Assembly: GCA_007844125.1 (NCBI GenBank)
Contig: CM017572.1
Span: 27,097,161-27,161,160 of the forward strand
Origin: Sinonovacula constricta
Taxonomy: Eukaryota; Mollusca; Bivalvia; Cardiida; Solecurtidae
Reading direction: 5' to 3'
Length of the DNA: 64,000 nucleotides
Part shown: piece by piece, positions 52,764 through 64,000 of the stretch
Layout of the letters: the number at the start of each line of letters is the position of its first letter
Numbering within the stretch: position 1 is the first letter of the stretch
Position numbers and translations under genes: made by a program
The notes under the pieces: model-generated
What the model saw: the letters and a program-made list of their open reading frames with translations, nothing else
Database searches by the model: none
What the model was told of the DNA's origin: nothing

Positions 52764-52860
52764 GAGGTTCTACCCAGACAAAAGCCTGGGCTCTTACTCC
52801 ACCAATAATTAACTTGACATCTAAATTTTGAATTGTATTGTTGCAATGTAACAAGAGCAA
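52764..52860 (+). repeat. SINE family B 3' fragment
   Basis: It starts inside the body at GGTTCTACCCAGACAAAAGC, continues with GGGCTCTTACTCCACCAATA + ATTAACTTGACAT, and ends GTATTGTTGCAATGTAACAA. The head is missing. Confidence 0.65.
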
Positions 52861-53631
52861 ATTATATGGGATAGGGTAAATAACTTTTATATTAATTTAC
52901 AGAACATGTTCAAAATTTATTAACCCTATGGAAATGTCTGAAATCACCAGTTGAAATGACCCATACATACCTTTTAAGCTCATCTGAAGTGATCATAATT
53001 CTAAAATATGATATTGCCTACATCTTAAGCCTTCATTGTTTGAGAGTCATATTGAGCATTCATTATTATAGAATTAATTTTTAAAGAAAACTGTTTGGTC
53101 CTGTTTAGTAAATGTGCCATTTTCTTCCATTCATTTGTAAGCTGCTTACTGCCAAATAAATACAACAAATATTGCCAATTACATTTTTCTGTTATATTTA
53201 AATATTGCAAAGTCTTTAAAAAGATGACTTGTTACGATTTGAACAAAACTAATCCGAAGTTCCAATAATGTCATCAAAAGTAGACATATTTAATACGAAG
53301 TACAATATACATGTAATTAATTGGTTAATCAATCATTGATAAGGAAGGTATAATGATCTGTGCTCAAGTAACTGTTCTCATCCCTACTACTAATTATTTT
53401 TGTAACATTGATTATAATCTATTAGAATAACAATAACCTATTGCACAAGTTTTACAGACTCAAAATATTTTAAAAAATTGCAAACATAACATACAGGTAC
53501 CATACATTCTTTCAAACACAAAAGGAGACCATCAGAAATGTTTAAATTTGACCAATCAGATGGATACTTTTCAATAGAAATATTTGAATCTAGCCAATCA
53601 AATGCTTGACATTTGTAACACAAGCTTGGAT

Positions 53632-54115
53632 TTTTAAAGGTGGCTTCTGACAGTTTGCCTATATCAAATGCAGGTTACAATATTTTCCCACTGTTGTGGG
53701 TAATTTATGCATAAATTTTAGACTAATTTAAATTGATTTCGAACACTAACTCCATTGTTGTATATATTATGTAATAAATCTCTCCAAATGTTCATTCTTT
53801 CTAAATCAATAGATAAGCATGTTGGGGAGTTCTGCTAAAACACACAGAATGATGTCAGTGAATTACTGGGATGATGATATAACATGATTTCAAGAGGAAG
53901 TGGGCAAATTGTTTTCTTAGTTTTAAAATCGCCAACTGTGCAATGTAGCTAGGAAATGCATAATATTGTGTCCTGTGCTGTTTTTCACATTTCACATAGA
54001 TGAAATAATAGGCTATTAATAAACATTATATGGGATTTTTTAAGCTATAACAATTTATTTCTGATGAAAATAAAAAAATGGTCCAAACTGTCATATACAT
54101 TTTAAAGTTACATTT
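53632..54115. mobile_element. Decayed relative of the TTAA-flanked element
   Basis: The left end TTTTTAAAGGTGGCTTCTGA + CAGTTTGCC matches the element at 50742-51232. The right end, reverse-complemented, reads CTTTAAAATGTATATGACAG + TTTGG. The interior is diverged. Confidence 0.55.
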
Positions 54116-55924
54116 TATACACTAATGGGGTACATTGGTGAAATTGAAATTGTCTCCCTTGTTAGTTATTGTTAATATCCAAGGTATTCCAAACAGTAGG
54201 TAGGTCCTTGTAGTTGAAATTCTTGACTTCATCCCCTGTTCTTTTGTAGATTTTGCAATAACAAAACAGTGAACTTCTTACTTTTGCAAAAATGTAAGCT
54301 TAAAATTAATTTAAATACTTATAGATATGTTATTTAAAAAAGAAAATGTAAATGTTTATTGGTGATGATAAACCTGTGTATCATAAGAAAGGCAGAAAAG
54401 TCAACATACACTCCAAAGAGCACAAGCATAAAAACCCGAGTTTTTTTCAAATGAAAGGACCTTCTTGCATTTAGGCATTATTCAGGGGAGACCATTCATT
54501 AATGTCTTTCATTCATCTGAAGTACATCTAGGGGCATATGACTACTATAGATAAACAATCAACACATGTTGACCAAAGCATTCTTGAATAAATAACACGT
54601 GTATATCTATATAACACACATAAAATCTTAACAATAACATGTATTTATCAATTTACAAACTAAGAGATGTGTTGGTCAGCAGAGTTAGTAAAAAAGAACA
54701 GAACCATAAAGATTAATTGCCAATCTTCATCATCATATTCTTAAACCCCATACATTCAATATAGAAAGATTATTTGGATGGCAAGAAAAACTGACATCAA
54801 ACTCTTCAGTGCCATTAGCGACAAATAATAATTAAAGGACCATATGCCAGACAGTACTTTAAACAAGAGAAATGTCTGACCACAAAAGACATGAGCAAAA
54901 AAAATCAGTTAGAATTTAAGAAATAACATGCTAAAAAATTAAGTAATATTTTATACAAGGAATGAAAAAATGTGTTTTCATTATAATAAAACAATGTTAT
55001 AAACATTAGACTAGAGCATATATCTAAAAATTGTAAAAGTACAAAATAATAGTTAAAAAATAGAGCAATGTTTCGAACATTTAAGTATCCGTGGAAAAGC
55101 ATCAACACAAGATAATTTTAACTTTCAAGGAAATTTTCGATATTTTTTTAAATACATTGAAAGAAAAACAAAAACATGTTTTAAAGAAACAGCACAAGTT
55201 ATCATTTAAAAAGGGAAACAGTTATCACACATTTAAAATAAACTGTATACATATTTGTCAGGAATACATGTGGTGAATATTATAGCTTATACTATCTCAT
55301 ACATGTGAACTTTTTATGATGCCACAGTGGCAGATTTCAAAGTGGGAGATTTGTTACTTTTATGTAAACAAAGAAGGGACTTATCTCTTTCCAAGTAGGG
55401 CGAATTTCTAAAAATGTGTAAAACATCCCTCATTTTCAAATAATTTTGAACCTCAAAAGTGGGAGTCTCCCTCCAAAAGTGGGACAGCTCACATGTATGC
55501 TATCTATGTAGATATAGAGTATTTGCTGCACCATCCAATTTTCAATTAAAAATGTTTCCAAGTTATGTTATTTACACTTGCAACACAATACATTCAAGAA
55601 CTATTTACAATGATATATTAAACTACTTTATATACTAAGTATAACATCTAGGCTTCATTAACTTTTGAGGGATAAATCTTTAAATAAGAAATCAATCATT
55701 TCAAAAGCATATCTTAACATATTTTGTTTAGAAAATAACTAGAGTACAGTAGATAACATTTCATAGACATTTTTACACAACAAAATCATGAATATACAAG
55801 TCGGACACAAAATCTGATTTTAAGAAATATTCAACCTTTTTTAATAAGCAAAATATAATTTCAACTAACAGTTCAGTCTAATGAAAATATAACAAAAAAA
55901 GATGTTTAATAAAATCCTGACTAT
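54116..55924. other. Convergent intergenic region, no gene seen
   Basis: AT-rich sequence between the DOLPP1 3' end and the dioxygenase 3' end. No exon, SINE or inverted-repeat element was recognised. Confidence 0.45.
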
Positions 55925-58900
55925 CTATTTTGCTGACTTTGTGAAAGCAGCTGTATGCTTGTTATGATTGGTCAGTTCCCAGCGACCTATCCACGGTCCC
56001 GTGATGGTTGTGTCAAAGTGATCCGTCTCCACAACCTGCAGGACAGGGTAACAATGGGGAGATTAGTAAAACTGAATGGATATACACCAAACAAGCATAA
56101 GATAGATTGTGATTAATACCATAAAATGTCTCACACAGTCACAATATTCCAACATGTTGCCAACAACACTTTTCTGACAAAGAGTAACAGATCGAAGCTG
56201 GTAGAGCAAATGGTAGAGCTACTTCAGGCACCGGAGCTATCGCATTAAAATTAGGCCTAAAATATAAATCTTTAAAAAAGATAGTTGAATAGCTCCATTG
56301 CTAAGGCTCCTGAAAATACAAATGTCGGTCAACCACTGGTCAGTCTGGAGCCAGGATGTGACTGGGTCTCTTACATCATGCCAGGCGTTCATGGCATGCA
56401 ATACATATTAAAAGGCAACACTTTATCTGCTTCTAGTGGACCTGTCTCCAGTAGACCTGTCTCCAGTTTACTGGAAGATTGATTGTGAGATAATCAACCC
56501 AGCAAACAGTAATAGTAAAATTTACGATAATGTAAAATATTTTTATTTTAACTGGGGTTTAAATTCCAATCAACAATTCTTCCATCATCTGAAGACACTA
56601 TTCAGTTGGAGCTATGCTGCCTTCACTGCAATAGCAAGATGTGATACTGACATGGTTATCATACCCAGTCACATTTTTCCTGATGTGGGCAAGCCATACC
56701 GATCTACCTTACAGCTGAGTTGAAACAAGGGAGCCATTCAACAATAAGGAAGTTGGTGATAATACTATAAAAGTGTATGGCCCACCTTCAGCCAAGTATC
56801 TAACATAAGGACATACTAAATCAAAAGATGTTTTCTAAATTAAAAGATAAAGTTAAATTTTAAGATTCTGCCAACATGTCACAGTGAACATTTTTATTTA
56901 ACAGCCACAAAGAATAGAATTAACATGCCAAGTCAAATTATGGTCATTAGATTAATACTTACATTTACACAAAAATTTATTAGTAAACTTGCATCCTGAA
57001 AGAAAATATTACTCTATAACTTTAAATGAAAACCACATTGACACCTACTTGTTTGAAATACTTCTTCTGCCAAACTTCTTTCCTATCCACTGACAGAAAT
57101 TTGTCCCAGTCTGGTGTGACGTCCCCTTCCTCAGCTGTACGAAATACAACGCCCTCAGCAATGTCGTAAAATCCCCAGTTCTCTTTCGGTGACTGCCAGC
57201 GTAAGTCAATACTCCATCGAACATCATTTGAGCGGTTAGCCAGACTTGAGATAGTAACAGAAATGTTTATCAGAAGATGAATATACTGATTTATTAGAAC
57301 AGCAATGATGATAGCTTACCATTGGATTACACCGACATAATTCTTAGAGCTGATATTATCATGTATGTGGTTTTAATGAGACATTTGTTCTTTATCCATC
57401 ATGGAAAGTGTCATTAATTCTGCCCAAAATTGGTCTTCCAGCTAACCTGCATTGTATCAGTAGTTCCACCCAGACCTTGGTCTGAAATCTGCATCTTACT
57501 CAGTTAAAGCAAATGGACAACACTTTAATGACGACAGCACTATAATGACCAAAATTGAATTGCTGCAATGTTTTTCCCACACAATCATACGATCCCACAT
57601 GTACACACACAAACACATGCACTCTCCTTAACATTAATCAGGGCTTTAACAGGATTTTGTTCAGGTGCTCCGATCCTCATAAGCCAAAGTTTTCAGACAT
57701 TTACCGGTTCTCTTGTCGTATCTCCTCCCCAATTTTCATGCACATAATTAGCTGACACTATGCTAGGTATATGAAAACTGTTGTGAGTCTGGTAATTTGT
57801 ATTGGAAATGTATGAGTTACGTACAAGTCGGAGCCATCCTTTCAGAAACAAATCAAACAAACATAATTGCCTGCTCTCGAAACAGGCACAAGTAGGCAAA
57901 CAACTAACCAATCAATTTATTGCTTAAGAATACAACTTAAGCCTCATTCAAATGCTAAACGTCTATCATAAACTGACACTCTCCTCTGATCCCATTTATT
58001 TTCCAATCTGGTGCAATAACGATTGTTGTTTCATTATTTACTTCAAATGGTGATGACACATCGAGTTTGCGACTAGAAGAACCTTTAATTATTTTTTATT
58101 TGTAAGAATTCTTGCATAAAATAATTAGTAATACTGTGTTGGTAACAACACTGGCTGGTTAACCTACATAAAAACATCAGCTAAATTTATCTAAGTGTTT
58201 CAGTCACCACTGCCTTAGATGCAATCAAGATTCTGTGTTGACATTAATCAACATTCAACCACAGAATATTTCTTTAGTACACGGTATACATATTTAATCA
58301 TGACAGTGCAAAAAAAGCAATAATAAACTGAGGCTTATTTATCTTGCTATCAGACACCCTGGCAGTCCTGATTTTAGGCCCACGGCCCTTGCTGTGCCTG
58401 TGAAAGGCATTGCATTTAAATAATTTCATATATCTTCTAATAACTGCATTGTTTTTGTGGACAGCACCTGTCCAACACAATGCCCCAAATAAAGTTGAAT
58501 AAATATCAGAGGTATGCCCCCATTTACCTTTTGTGAGGAATAATGTTACTGAAGAGAAGAAAGCCCCCATATGGGACTGGCACTGTAACAAGGTCCTCCT
58601 CTATGTTGACTCCTGAAACAATATTTCAATCAATGAGAAGATATATAGCAGTAGCATGCAGTCCTGTCCTCATTAGGTAATAAACAAGGACAAAGAGTTG
58701 CAAAATCCTTTATTATCTGGGCCTGGCAGTACAATACAGTTGAAAAGATGAATTATTTGTTAATTTAAAGTCCCTGTTGTACAGTTTGAGTTCGCAATAA
58801 AAATCTAACAAACCTATTCACATATCTGCAAAGACACCATAAAATACATAATAAGATTAAGGATAACTATGGAAGAAGTTGAAACAGTATCAATAAAACA

Positions 58901-61900
58901 GCAGGCATTTGGCTGATGAAGATGCTTCCAAAGTCTTAGTCAAATGTCACCAATGTTAGAAATCCAAATTTCAAACAAATTATCAGAAGCAAAATAATGA
59001 TTTATCAACTAATCAGAAGGAAAGTAATATGTTAATAAATTAATTAATCATTCCATTATGAACATTAGAGTCCAAGCATCAAGATATCACTGAACATGTC
59101 AAAATTCTTGTTAAATTATCAAATTAATTCTGCGTAGACAAATAGTGATCAAAGATTTATTTTCATATGTTCATTGTATGATTTTTAAAATTATTGATTA
59201 GGGGGGTCATTAAGATAACATAAAATTACATATTATGCTAAACATCTTACAAAAATATTGAAGTGAGTTAAAGAAAAATTGTCATGAAGTTGGGTATAAA
59301 AGACCGCCAGACAAAAGCCCCCTCATTAAAATATAACACGGTGGACAAAAGACCTATCATTTTTAAGGGGTGGGTGTGGGAAGCTTTTGTCCAACCTTTA
59401 GAAATTATTGTGATGGGGCTTTTGTCATACCTGAAATAATGAAGGGGCTGGGTGGAGGGGCTTTTGTCCAGGTTAGGTGTTGGGTGTAATGGAGTATTTG
59501 AGTATCATTAACAGGATTTATTGTAAGTTGTGCATCAATGAGCATCATCGTGTTTCAACATTTTCTTGACTTTATTTTGCACATCATCTTTATCCTTCTC
59601 ATCATCACGATCTTTATCATCATCACAATACCCCTAACACCATTAAAGGACTTTTTATTTTTTATTTTAACAACTACTAGTAGTTCTGGTAGTTTGTATT
59701 GATAAAAAAATTTCGTTGCAAAATTTTCAACTCTACCTAATTCAGTCTTCATATCCTCTTCTGCCAGGTCTATAAACCATGTGTCGCTATGGCAACACGT
59801 GTGCCTGGCCATCTTTCCCAATTTGTGCCCATATCTTGCCATCTGGAATATTAATGATAAATAAAGATACTAAAAAAAATAATGAATACATCTAAAAAAC
59901 TTTGTCACATTAGCACAGAAAGATCACCATGCTATATATGTATATATGTACAAAGAAATGAATATGTTCTATATATGCCCAAACAGTTCAGATGATGTCT
60001 TACGTGTCGAAGCATTACCGGTAAATGTCATGTAAAAATCACTAGCTGGTGCTTATATATTAACATTAAAGGACGTTATTTTATGTTTTGTGAATAAAAT
60101 TACAATAATAAAATAACTCATATACAGCAAAATGGGAAACAGTTCTTAAATAATTCACAACTGACCTGTATGCAGCCATTTTCTGGGGTGGCATCCAAGA
60201 AAGGAATCCATGCAGTTGGGATCAGATGATCGTAAGATTCCTCGCTAAAGTAGCCACTGTCTGGAATATTTAAAATCAACTAATCAATTCATTGCAGCAT
60301 TATTTTAGCTCTGTGGACAGTTTCCACTTGAAGCAGAACAGTGCTGGCTTTACTGAGTATAGCACATTATGAAGATAGGGATGACAAAAAGCCCAGTCAT
60401 GTTGCCCCAACATATCATGTATATTCATATACATGTAGGTACTAATCCCTGATTGGTAAACAGTTAAATACAAGTTTTCACTTAAGCTACAGGCCAATTT
60501 TTTCCAATGTAATGTAGGTTTTTGAAGATATCAAGGTCATAATATTCAGTGTCTAGTAAAAAATAAAATTACACTATTTATATATAACACCTAGTAAAAT
60601 TCATGTTTGTATTTAACTATATTTAAATTAAATATCCATTGTAGCCGATGCCTGCTATAATGCATGCATGATAGCTAACTTTTAATGTTATAAAATATAA
60701 TTTTGTATTCTAGAAATACATGTACTTATATTTAAACCAAAATGTTTTAGGAGAATAAATGGAAATAAAAACAAAAACAACTGAAAAAAGTATATTAGTA
60801 CATACATTATTCAATATTATAAGTTTTGTTTTAACAATAAACAAAAAAGATAGTTTTAACAGGTTATGATGTAAAAACTGTAATCGCACAAACATTAAAC
60901 ATTTAGTGCAGCCATGCCTCATAGTCTTAATACCTTGATGCCATGGTACATCAAGTGCCCTGCTGTTAGGGGTTTTAGTGCGCATGTTCCACACAGGATG
61001 ACCAGCGATGTCTGGACCAATCAGCTGTTCAACCACATTTAAAAGACGTTCATTGCACCAGAGGTCTCGGAATGCCTGCAAATTATAATGTTTACTAGAG
61101 TCTTATACATTCAAGAGATCTGCATCACAGCATAAACTTAGTATATCTGGAAAGTGCAGCTGACAGTTTGTCATTATTCTATAAGAATATTTCACTTGGT
61201 GATACAAGTATCAAACATTGGCATTAATAATTCCAAGAATCTAAGTGGCCATGAACTTTCAGGATGGCAGCCACAAAAATGAAAATAGTCAATGTGGTGA
61301 GATTGCAAAAAAAAAACAAGACTTCTTTCAACAAAATGCAGTACAGCTTCATAAAGATGCATGTTTTCAAGACAGCTGTTGACTCTTTTCAAAGTTCAGT
61401 CACTGTATAAGGATCCATCATTCAGCAGCATTGAGTTGAAATGGGAAACTGTGAAAATATTCTGGATGCTACCATTTCTTTACCTGATACTTGACCCAAA
61501 TTGAATATATGTACATGTATATTTGACCAGGTCTGCTTGCGTATATTCATTGCCTCTGAAGACCAAAAAAAATATCGAAGAAAAAAGTATGTCTTCTGAC
61601 AATGTTGTAACTGCAGAAGAGAACATGTTTGTTGTTTTTTTCCGCCTAAATGCACTGTCTCAAACAATCTGGCTCAGGAATCTTCATGTGATATTCTTCC
61701 TGGCAATCAAGGGACCAAGTCTGTGTATTAAATGTGGTGACAAATATATTCCTGTTGATATAGTTATGTTTTTATCACTCTCCAAAATGACAGTTTAGTA
61801 ATCTTTTGGGTCAGATCTGTTAATCAGAGGTCTACTTCTAATCAAATATAAACAGAGGCTTCTGACCTTTAACACCAATAATGGCTGTGATGTTGTGTCA

Positions 61901-62494
61901 GCATTCTGCATGCCTATGACATTTGTCCTGAGATGATGACTTCAGAGAGCTCATTCAATACTCACTAGTCATAGATAATGCATAACTCAATATAGTTGTG
62001 AAGTTAGTCTATGTTTGACAAGAACAGGAATATGGATAAGGTTGACGAGGCCCGACTTGCTGGAAAGCAAATATCATCCATTCCATCATCAAGTACATAT
62101 TTTGCCTATCAAGCTGCTTGTTTATATTGTAGACAAACTGACAACACTGCCAGTTGGAGATGGGAGAAAATGGTCAGAAATCATGTAAGATCTGTGAAAT
62201 ACAGACTTCCAAGACCACATTTTGGTAAATTTTCACCAGAATAAAAAAGAATTGTACTCCTCTGAAAATAATTGTGTTTTTATATGATTAACAGCTGTTG
62301 ACTATTTTCTATAACACTACAACAGGTGAGTTATCAGGCTAGATTTCTATAATTACAATTTTCAACAGTATTACACCATGATACATGATTTACCTTTGGA
62401 ATCTTTTGATGTTTAAACAGCAAAATATTTGCACCAGGAAATTCTTCTTCCAGACGTGTCAGTCGCTGAAACAGGCCAGCATCCTTATGAAGGT
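55925..62494 (-). CDS. Phytanoyl-CoA dioxygenase (PhyH)-like 2-oxoglutarate/Fe(II) oxygenase, 3' portion
   Basis: Seven exons in gene order: 62394-62494, 60934-61075, 60166-60260, 59737-59842, 58528-58612, 57049-57244, 55925-56035 (stop TAG). Phases are consistent; about 278 residues are visible. The iron-binding site is present: HxD in VPWHQDSGYF (split by an intron between Gln and Asp) and the distal His in FSNIIPHKR, followed by an Arg in NDVRWSIDLRWQSP expected to hold 2-oxoglutarate. Other landmarks: IGPDIAGHPVWNMRTKTPN, PTAWIPFLDATPENGC, the DTWFIDLAEEDM block and the C-terminal TGPWIGRWELTNHN. The substrate cannot be told. The sequence is unlike human PHYH or PHYHD1 and resembles the uncharacterised PhyH proteins of invertebrates and microbes. 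The first visible exon starts in phase 1, so 5' exon(s) and the start lie outside the window or were missed. The acceptor of that exon (CTGCTTCAG) is the least certain. Confidence 0.88.
56281..56515 (+). repeat. SINE family A, diverged copy
   Basis: ATAGCTCCATTGCTAAGGCT, AATGTCGGTCAACCACTGGT, ATCATGCCAGGCGTTCATGG and TATCTGCTTCTAGTGGACC match family A. A short internal duplication (ACCTGTCTCCAGTAG / ACCTGTCTCCAGTTT) precedes the tail. It lies in the last intron of the dioxygenase gene. Sequence at about 56570-56750 may be another, very decayed copy in the opposite orientation. Confidence 0.65.
57424..57580 (+). repeat. SINE family B 3' fragment
   Basis: GGTCTTCCAGCTAACCTGCA, AGTAGTTCCACCCAGACCTT, GGTCTGAAATCTGCATCTTA and ATGACCAAAATTGAATTGCT + GCAATG are the family-B body. 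The head is missing. It lies in a dioxygenase intron. Confidence 0.7.
59295..59480. repeat. Small GC-richer inverted-repeat cluster
   Basis: ACAAAAGCCCC at the left is repeated in inverted form as GGGGCTTTTGTC at least twice further right, together with GGACAAAAGACC and AGCTTTTGTCC. It is probably a remnant of a short inverted-repeat element. The boundaries are approximate. Confidence 0.45.
60310..60405 (-). repeat. SINE family A fragment
   Basis: TCCACTTGAAGCAGAACAGT + GCTGGCTTTACTGAGTATAG and CCCAGTCATGTTGCCCC match the 3' half of family A in minus orientation. Strongly decayed. Confidence 0.5.
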
Positions 62495-62829
62495 CTGAAG
62501 CAGAGATGAGGAGTAATGCTTTAAGCTGTGTACCTCTCCTCTTTTGCATGAGTGGTATATGATGAAAATAAGCAAATTAAAAATGATAAAATATTTTTTA
62601 TTAGAAAACATGTACCCACATAGGAAGTAACATATATATTTCTTTTCATTTGAAAAAATGGAACTGATAATCAGTCAGAAAGAAAACAACTTTTGACAAG
62701 CTATGACCTTTGACACCACAGAGATCATGTGACAAAATCAATCTGCTGACCAACTGTATAGTGTGGTAGTCTGGTAGCTAGTTATGGCTACCACAACAAC
62801 ACCAAATACATGTACAGAAGCATTTTTTT
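62495..62829. other. No gene recognised
   Basis: This should be intron upstream of the first visible dioxygenase exon. No exon with a fitting phase-1 end was found here or further right up to 63850. Confidence 0.35.
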
Positions 62830-63185
62830 TTTTTTATAATTTCTACATTTGCGGTCCAAATATTAAAAGCTATATACCATTGGAAAGCTCTGGAAATTCA
62901 TATTTTTATAATGCAAAGTTTTTTAAAATTAATAAATGCACGAAGAAACATTCACATAAACATACACATAAATAAAATCATTGGCTCATCCTTTAACAAA
63001 ATGAACAGTGTATCTTTTTTGGTTGTATTTTTTTCACCTTTTAAATTATCAAAATATAGTTTTGATATTAAAACTACTTCATAAAAGTTGTTAAATTTGA
63101 TACAAAATTCAATAAAATAGACTGAAAAATAAAAACACAGTGGTGAGTTTAATACAGTACATATTTTCAGATTTCGGCCTGCATC
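62830..63185 (-). repeat. Dispersed repeat of unknown class, copy 2
   Basis: An inverted, diverged copy of 6395-6765 (shared on the minus strand: GAGCTTTCCAATGGTATATA, the TATTTTGATAA-like block, ACTCACCACTGTGTTTTTAT, GCAGAAGCTGATGCAGGCCG). Confidence 0.65.
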
Positions 63186-63409
63186 AGCTTCTGCCTTTAA
63201 TGATGTCTGCCCTAAACTGTCTTTACAGTGCCTATAACATCACAGGGAAACTACCTATTAGTATTGATACCAAATGATCAATACTCGATATATTGTATGA
63301 TATATTAAACCTTACATGCAAGTGCATATTATTATTTTTTCTTAAGTTTACAAATTCATAAACTCTTGCAAATATTTAAGTATAGATTGTCCTTCTACTA
63401 TAACATGGT

Positions 63410-63790
63410 GTTTAGTATGGCCCACACTCCAGAGGTGGTCAGAAAAGGCAGTACAATAGGAATATGTGAAAAGTCCTATAAGCATTGCAACATATACCAA
63501 ACTCTGAAAAGGCACAGGACAAAGGTATTTCACATGCAAACCAAGTGAAAAGCAAGAACAAATTTGTGATGAGTCATTTAAAGAAAAGAGCAAACCCGAC
63601 AGGTACCGCCTTGGAACAGTCAGTCGGCAATATGGGCCGACTGGAGTGCTTAAACCGGTTTTACAGAGCTCTAACCTAGCACTTCCTGATGGGATTTTCA
63701 AAAGCAAGCAATGAAAAGAAAATCAATCTATTTGAATACAAAAAGTCCAAGCGCTGATGTTTTCTTTGATAAGTTATGACGAAAGTAGTG
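63410..63790 (-). repeat. Dispersed repeat, middle part of the element at 30643-32610
   Basis: The minus strand matches 31790-32110: AACTTATCAAAGAAAACATC, CCGACTGACTGTTCCAAGGC, the GTCGGGTTTGCTCTTTTC region, TTAAATGACTCATCACAAAT and GTATATGTTGCAATGCTTAT + AGGACTTTTC. The minus-strand open frame across it (119 codons) is part of this repeat, not a gene. Confidence 0.75.
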
Positions 63791-63851
63791 ATGTCATTGA
63801 AACATGATGTCCACATAGTGTTTTAAAAACTCCCTTAAAGTGTCCACATAG

Positions 63852-64000
63852 CTTTTCCACATCGAACAAGATCTAACCAATGACTCATGTGCCCGGCACT
63901 TTGGCATGAAGATGGGAGCAAAGATACACGAGGAGATTCGTATATACCAAGCAAAACGGAAGAGGGCCAAGCGAATGTTCTTTAAACATATGCTACAACA
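63852..64000 (+). CDS. Possible exon cut by the window edge, product unknown
   Basis: After a possible acceptor (GTCCACATAG) a plus-strand frame stays open to the end of the window: it begins LFHIEQDLTNDSCARHFGMK and continues with KIHEEIRIYQAKRKRAKRMF + FKHMLQ. The charged, low-repeat composition and higher GC content look more like coding sequence than the surroundings, but I recognise no family and the acceptor is weak in pyrimidines. Confidence 0.3.

Noticed and set aside
62011..62244. 77-codon plus-strand frame with several Cys and Trp residues
   Set aside because: No recognisable family, no splice context, and it lies in an intron of the dioxygenase gene on the opposite strand; likely chance.
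56281..62494. Calling the PhyH-like gene PHYHD1, which would extend synteny with human 9q34
   Set aside because: Its motifs do not match PHYHD1 as I remember it; only the superfamily can be supported.
63348..63707. 119-codon minus-strand frame as a possible 5' exon of the dioxygenase
   Set aside because: The sequence is a copy of the dispersed element found at 31790-32110, so it is repeat DNA.

Overview
This is a stretch of an AT-rich, intron-rich animal genome. The exon-intron structure (GT/AG introns, short coding exons, long introns), the dense tRNA-derived SINEs and the repeats resembling types common in bivalve genomes suggest a bivalve mollusc. The organism assignment is inference. There is no bacterial or viral gene content.

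Five genes can be reconstructed by joining exons whose splice phases agree. (1) 2-2742 (+): the 3' half of an NmrA-like (NMRAL1/HSCARG-type) NAD(P)-binding protein, cut by the window edge. (2) 11054-20839 (-): a complete mitoguardin (MIGA1/2 family), 12 coding exons, 518 residues, a mitochondrial outer-membrane lipid-transfer and contact-site protein. (3) 26046-41728 (-): a complete QTRT1, the catalytic subunit of queuine tRNA-ribosyltransferase, 9 exons, 414 residues. (4) 41870-51800 (+): a complete DOLPP1 dolichyldiphosphatase, 8 exons, 245 residues. (5) 55925-62494 (-): the 3' part of a phytanoyl-CoA-dioxygenase-like 2-oxoglutarate oxygenase, 7 exons, with its 5' end missing. QTRT1 and DOLPP1 are divergent, with start codons 141 bp apart (bidirectional promoter). 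DOLPP1 and the dioxygenase converge. MIGA next to DOLPP1 recalls the human MIGA2-DOLPP1 neighbourhood.

The rest is mostly repeats: seven minisatellites (units 24, 24, 28, 36, 42, 48 and 51 bp), three families of tRNA-headed SINEs, several terminal-inverted-repeat elements with visible target-site duplications, and dispersed repeats of unknown class present two or three times in the window.

The most striking signal is that four minisatellites in the two neighbouring genes MIGA and QTRT1 start at or within a few bases of a coding-exon boundary, and a fifth starts in the last codons of MIGA. In two cases the repeated unit is a copy of the end of the exon plus its own 5' splice site (MIGA exon 8, 42 bp; QTRT1 exon 6, 36 bp). 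In a third (QTRT1 exon 8, 51 bp) each unit holds a donor copy and an acceptor-like site and is open in frame with the exon for several copies. In a fourth (MIGA exon 10, 28 bp) each unit is an acceptor-like sequence just upstream of the real acceptor. The result is introns holding about 10 to 50 tandem decoy splice sites next to the genuine one.
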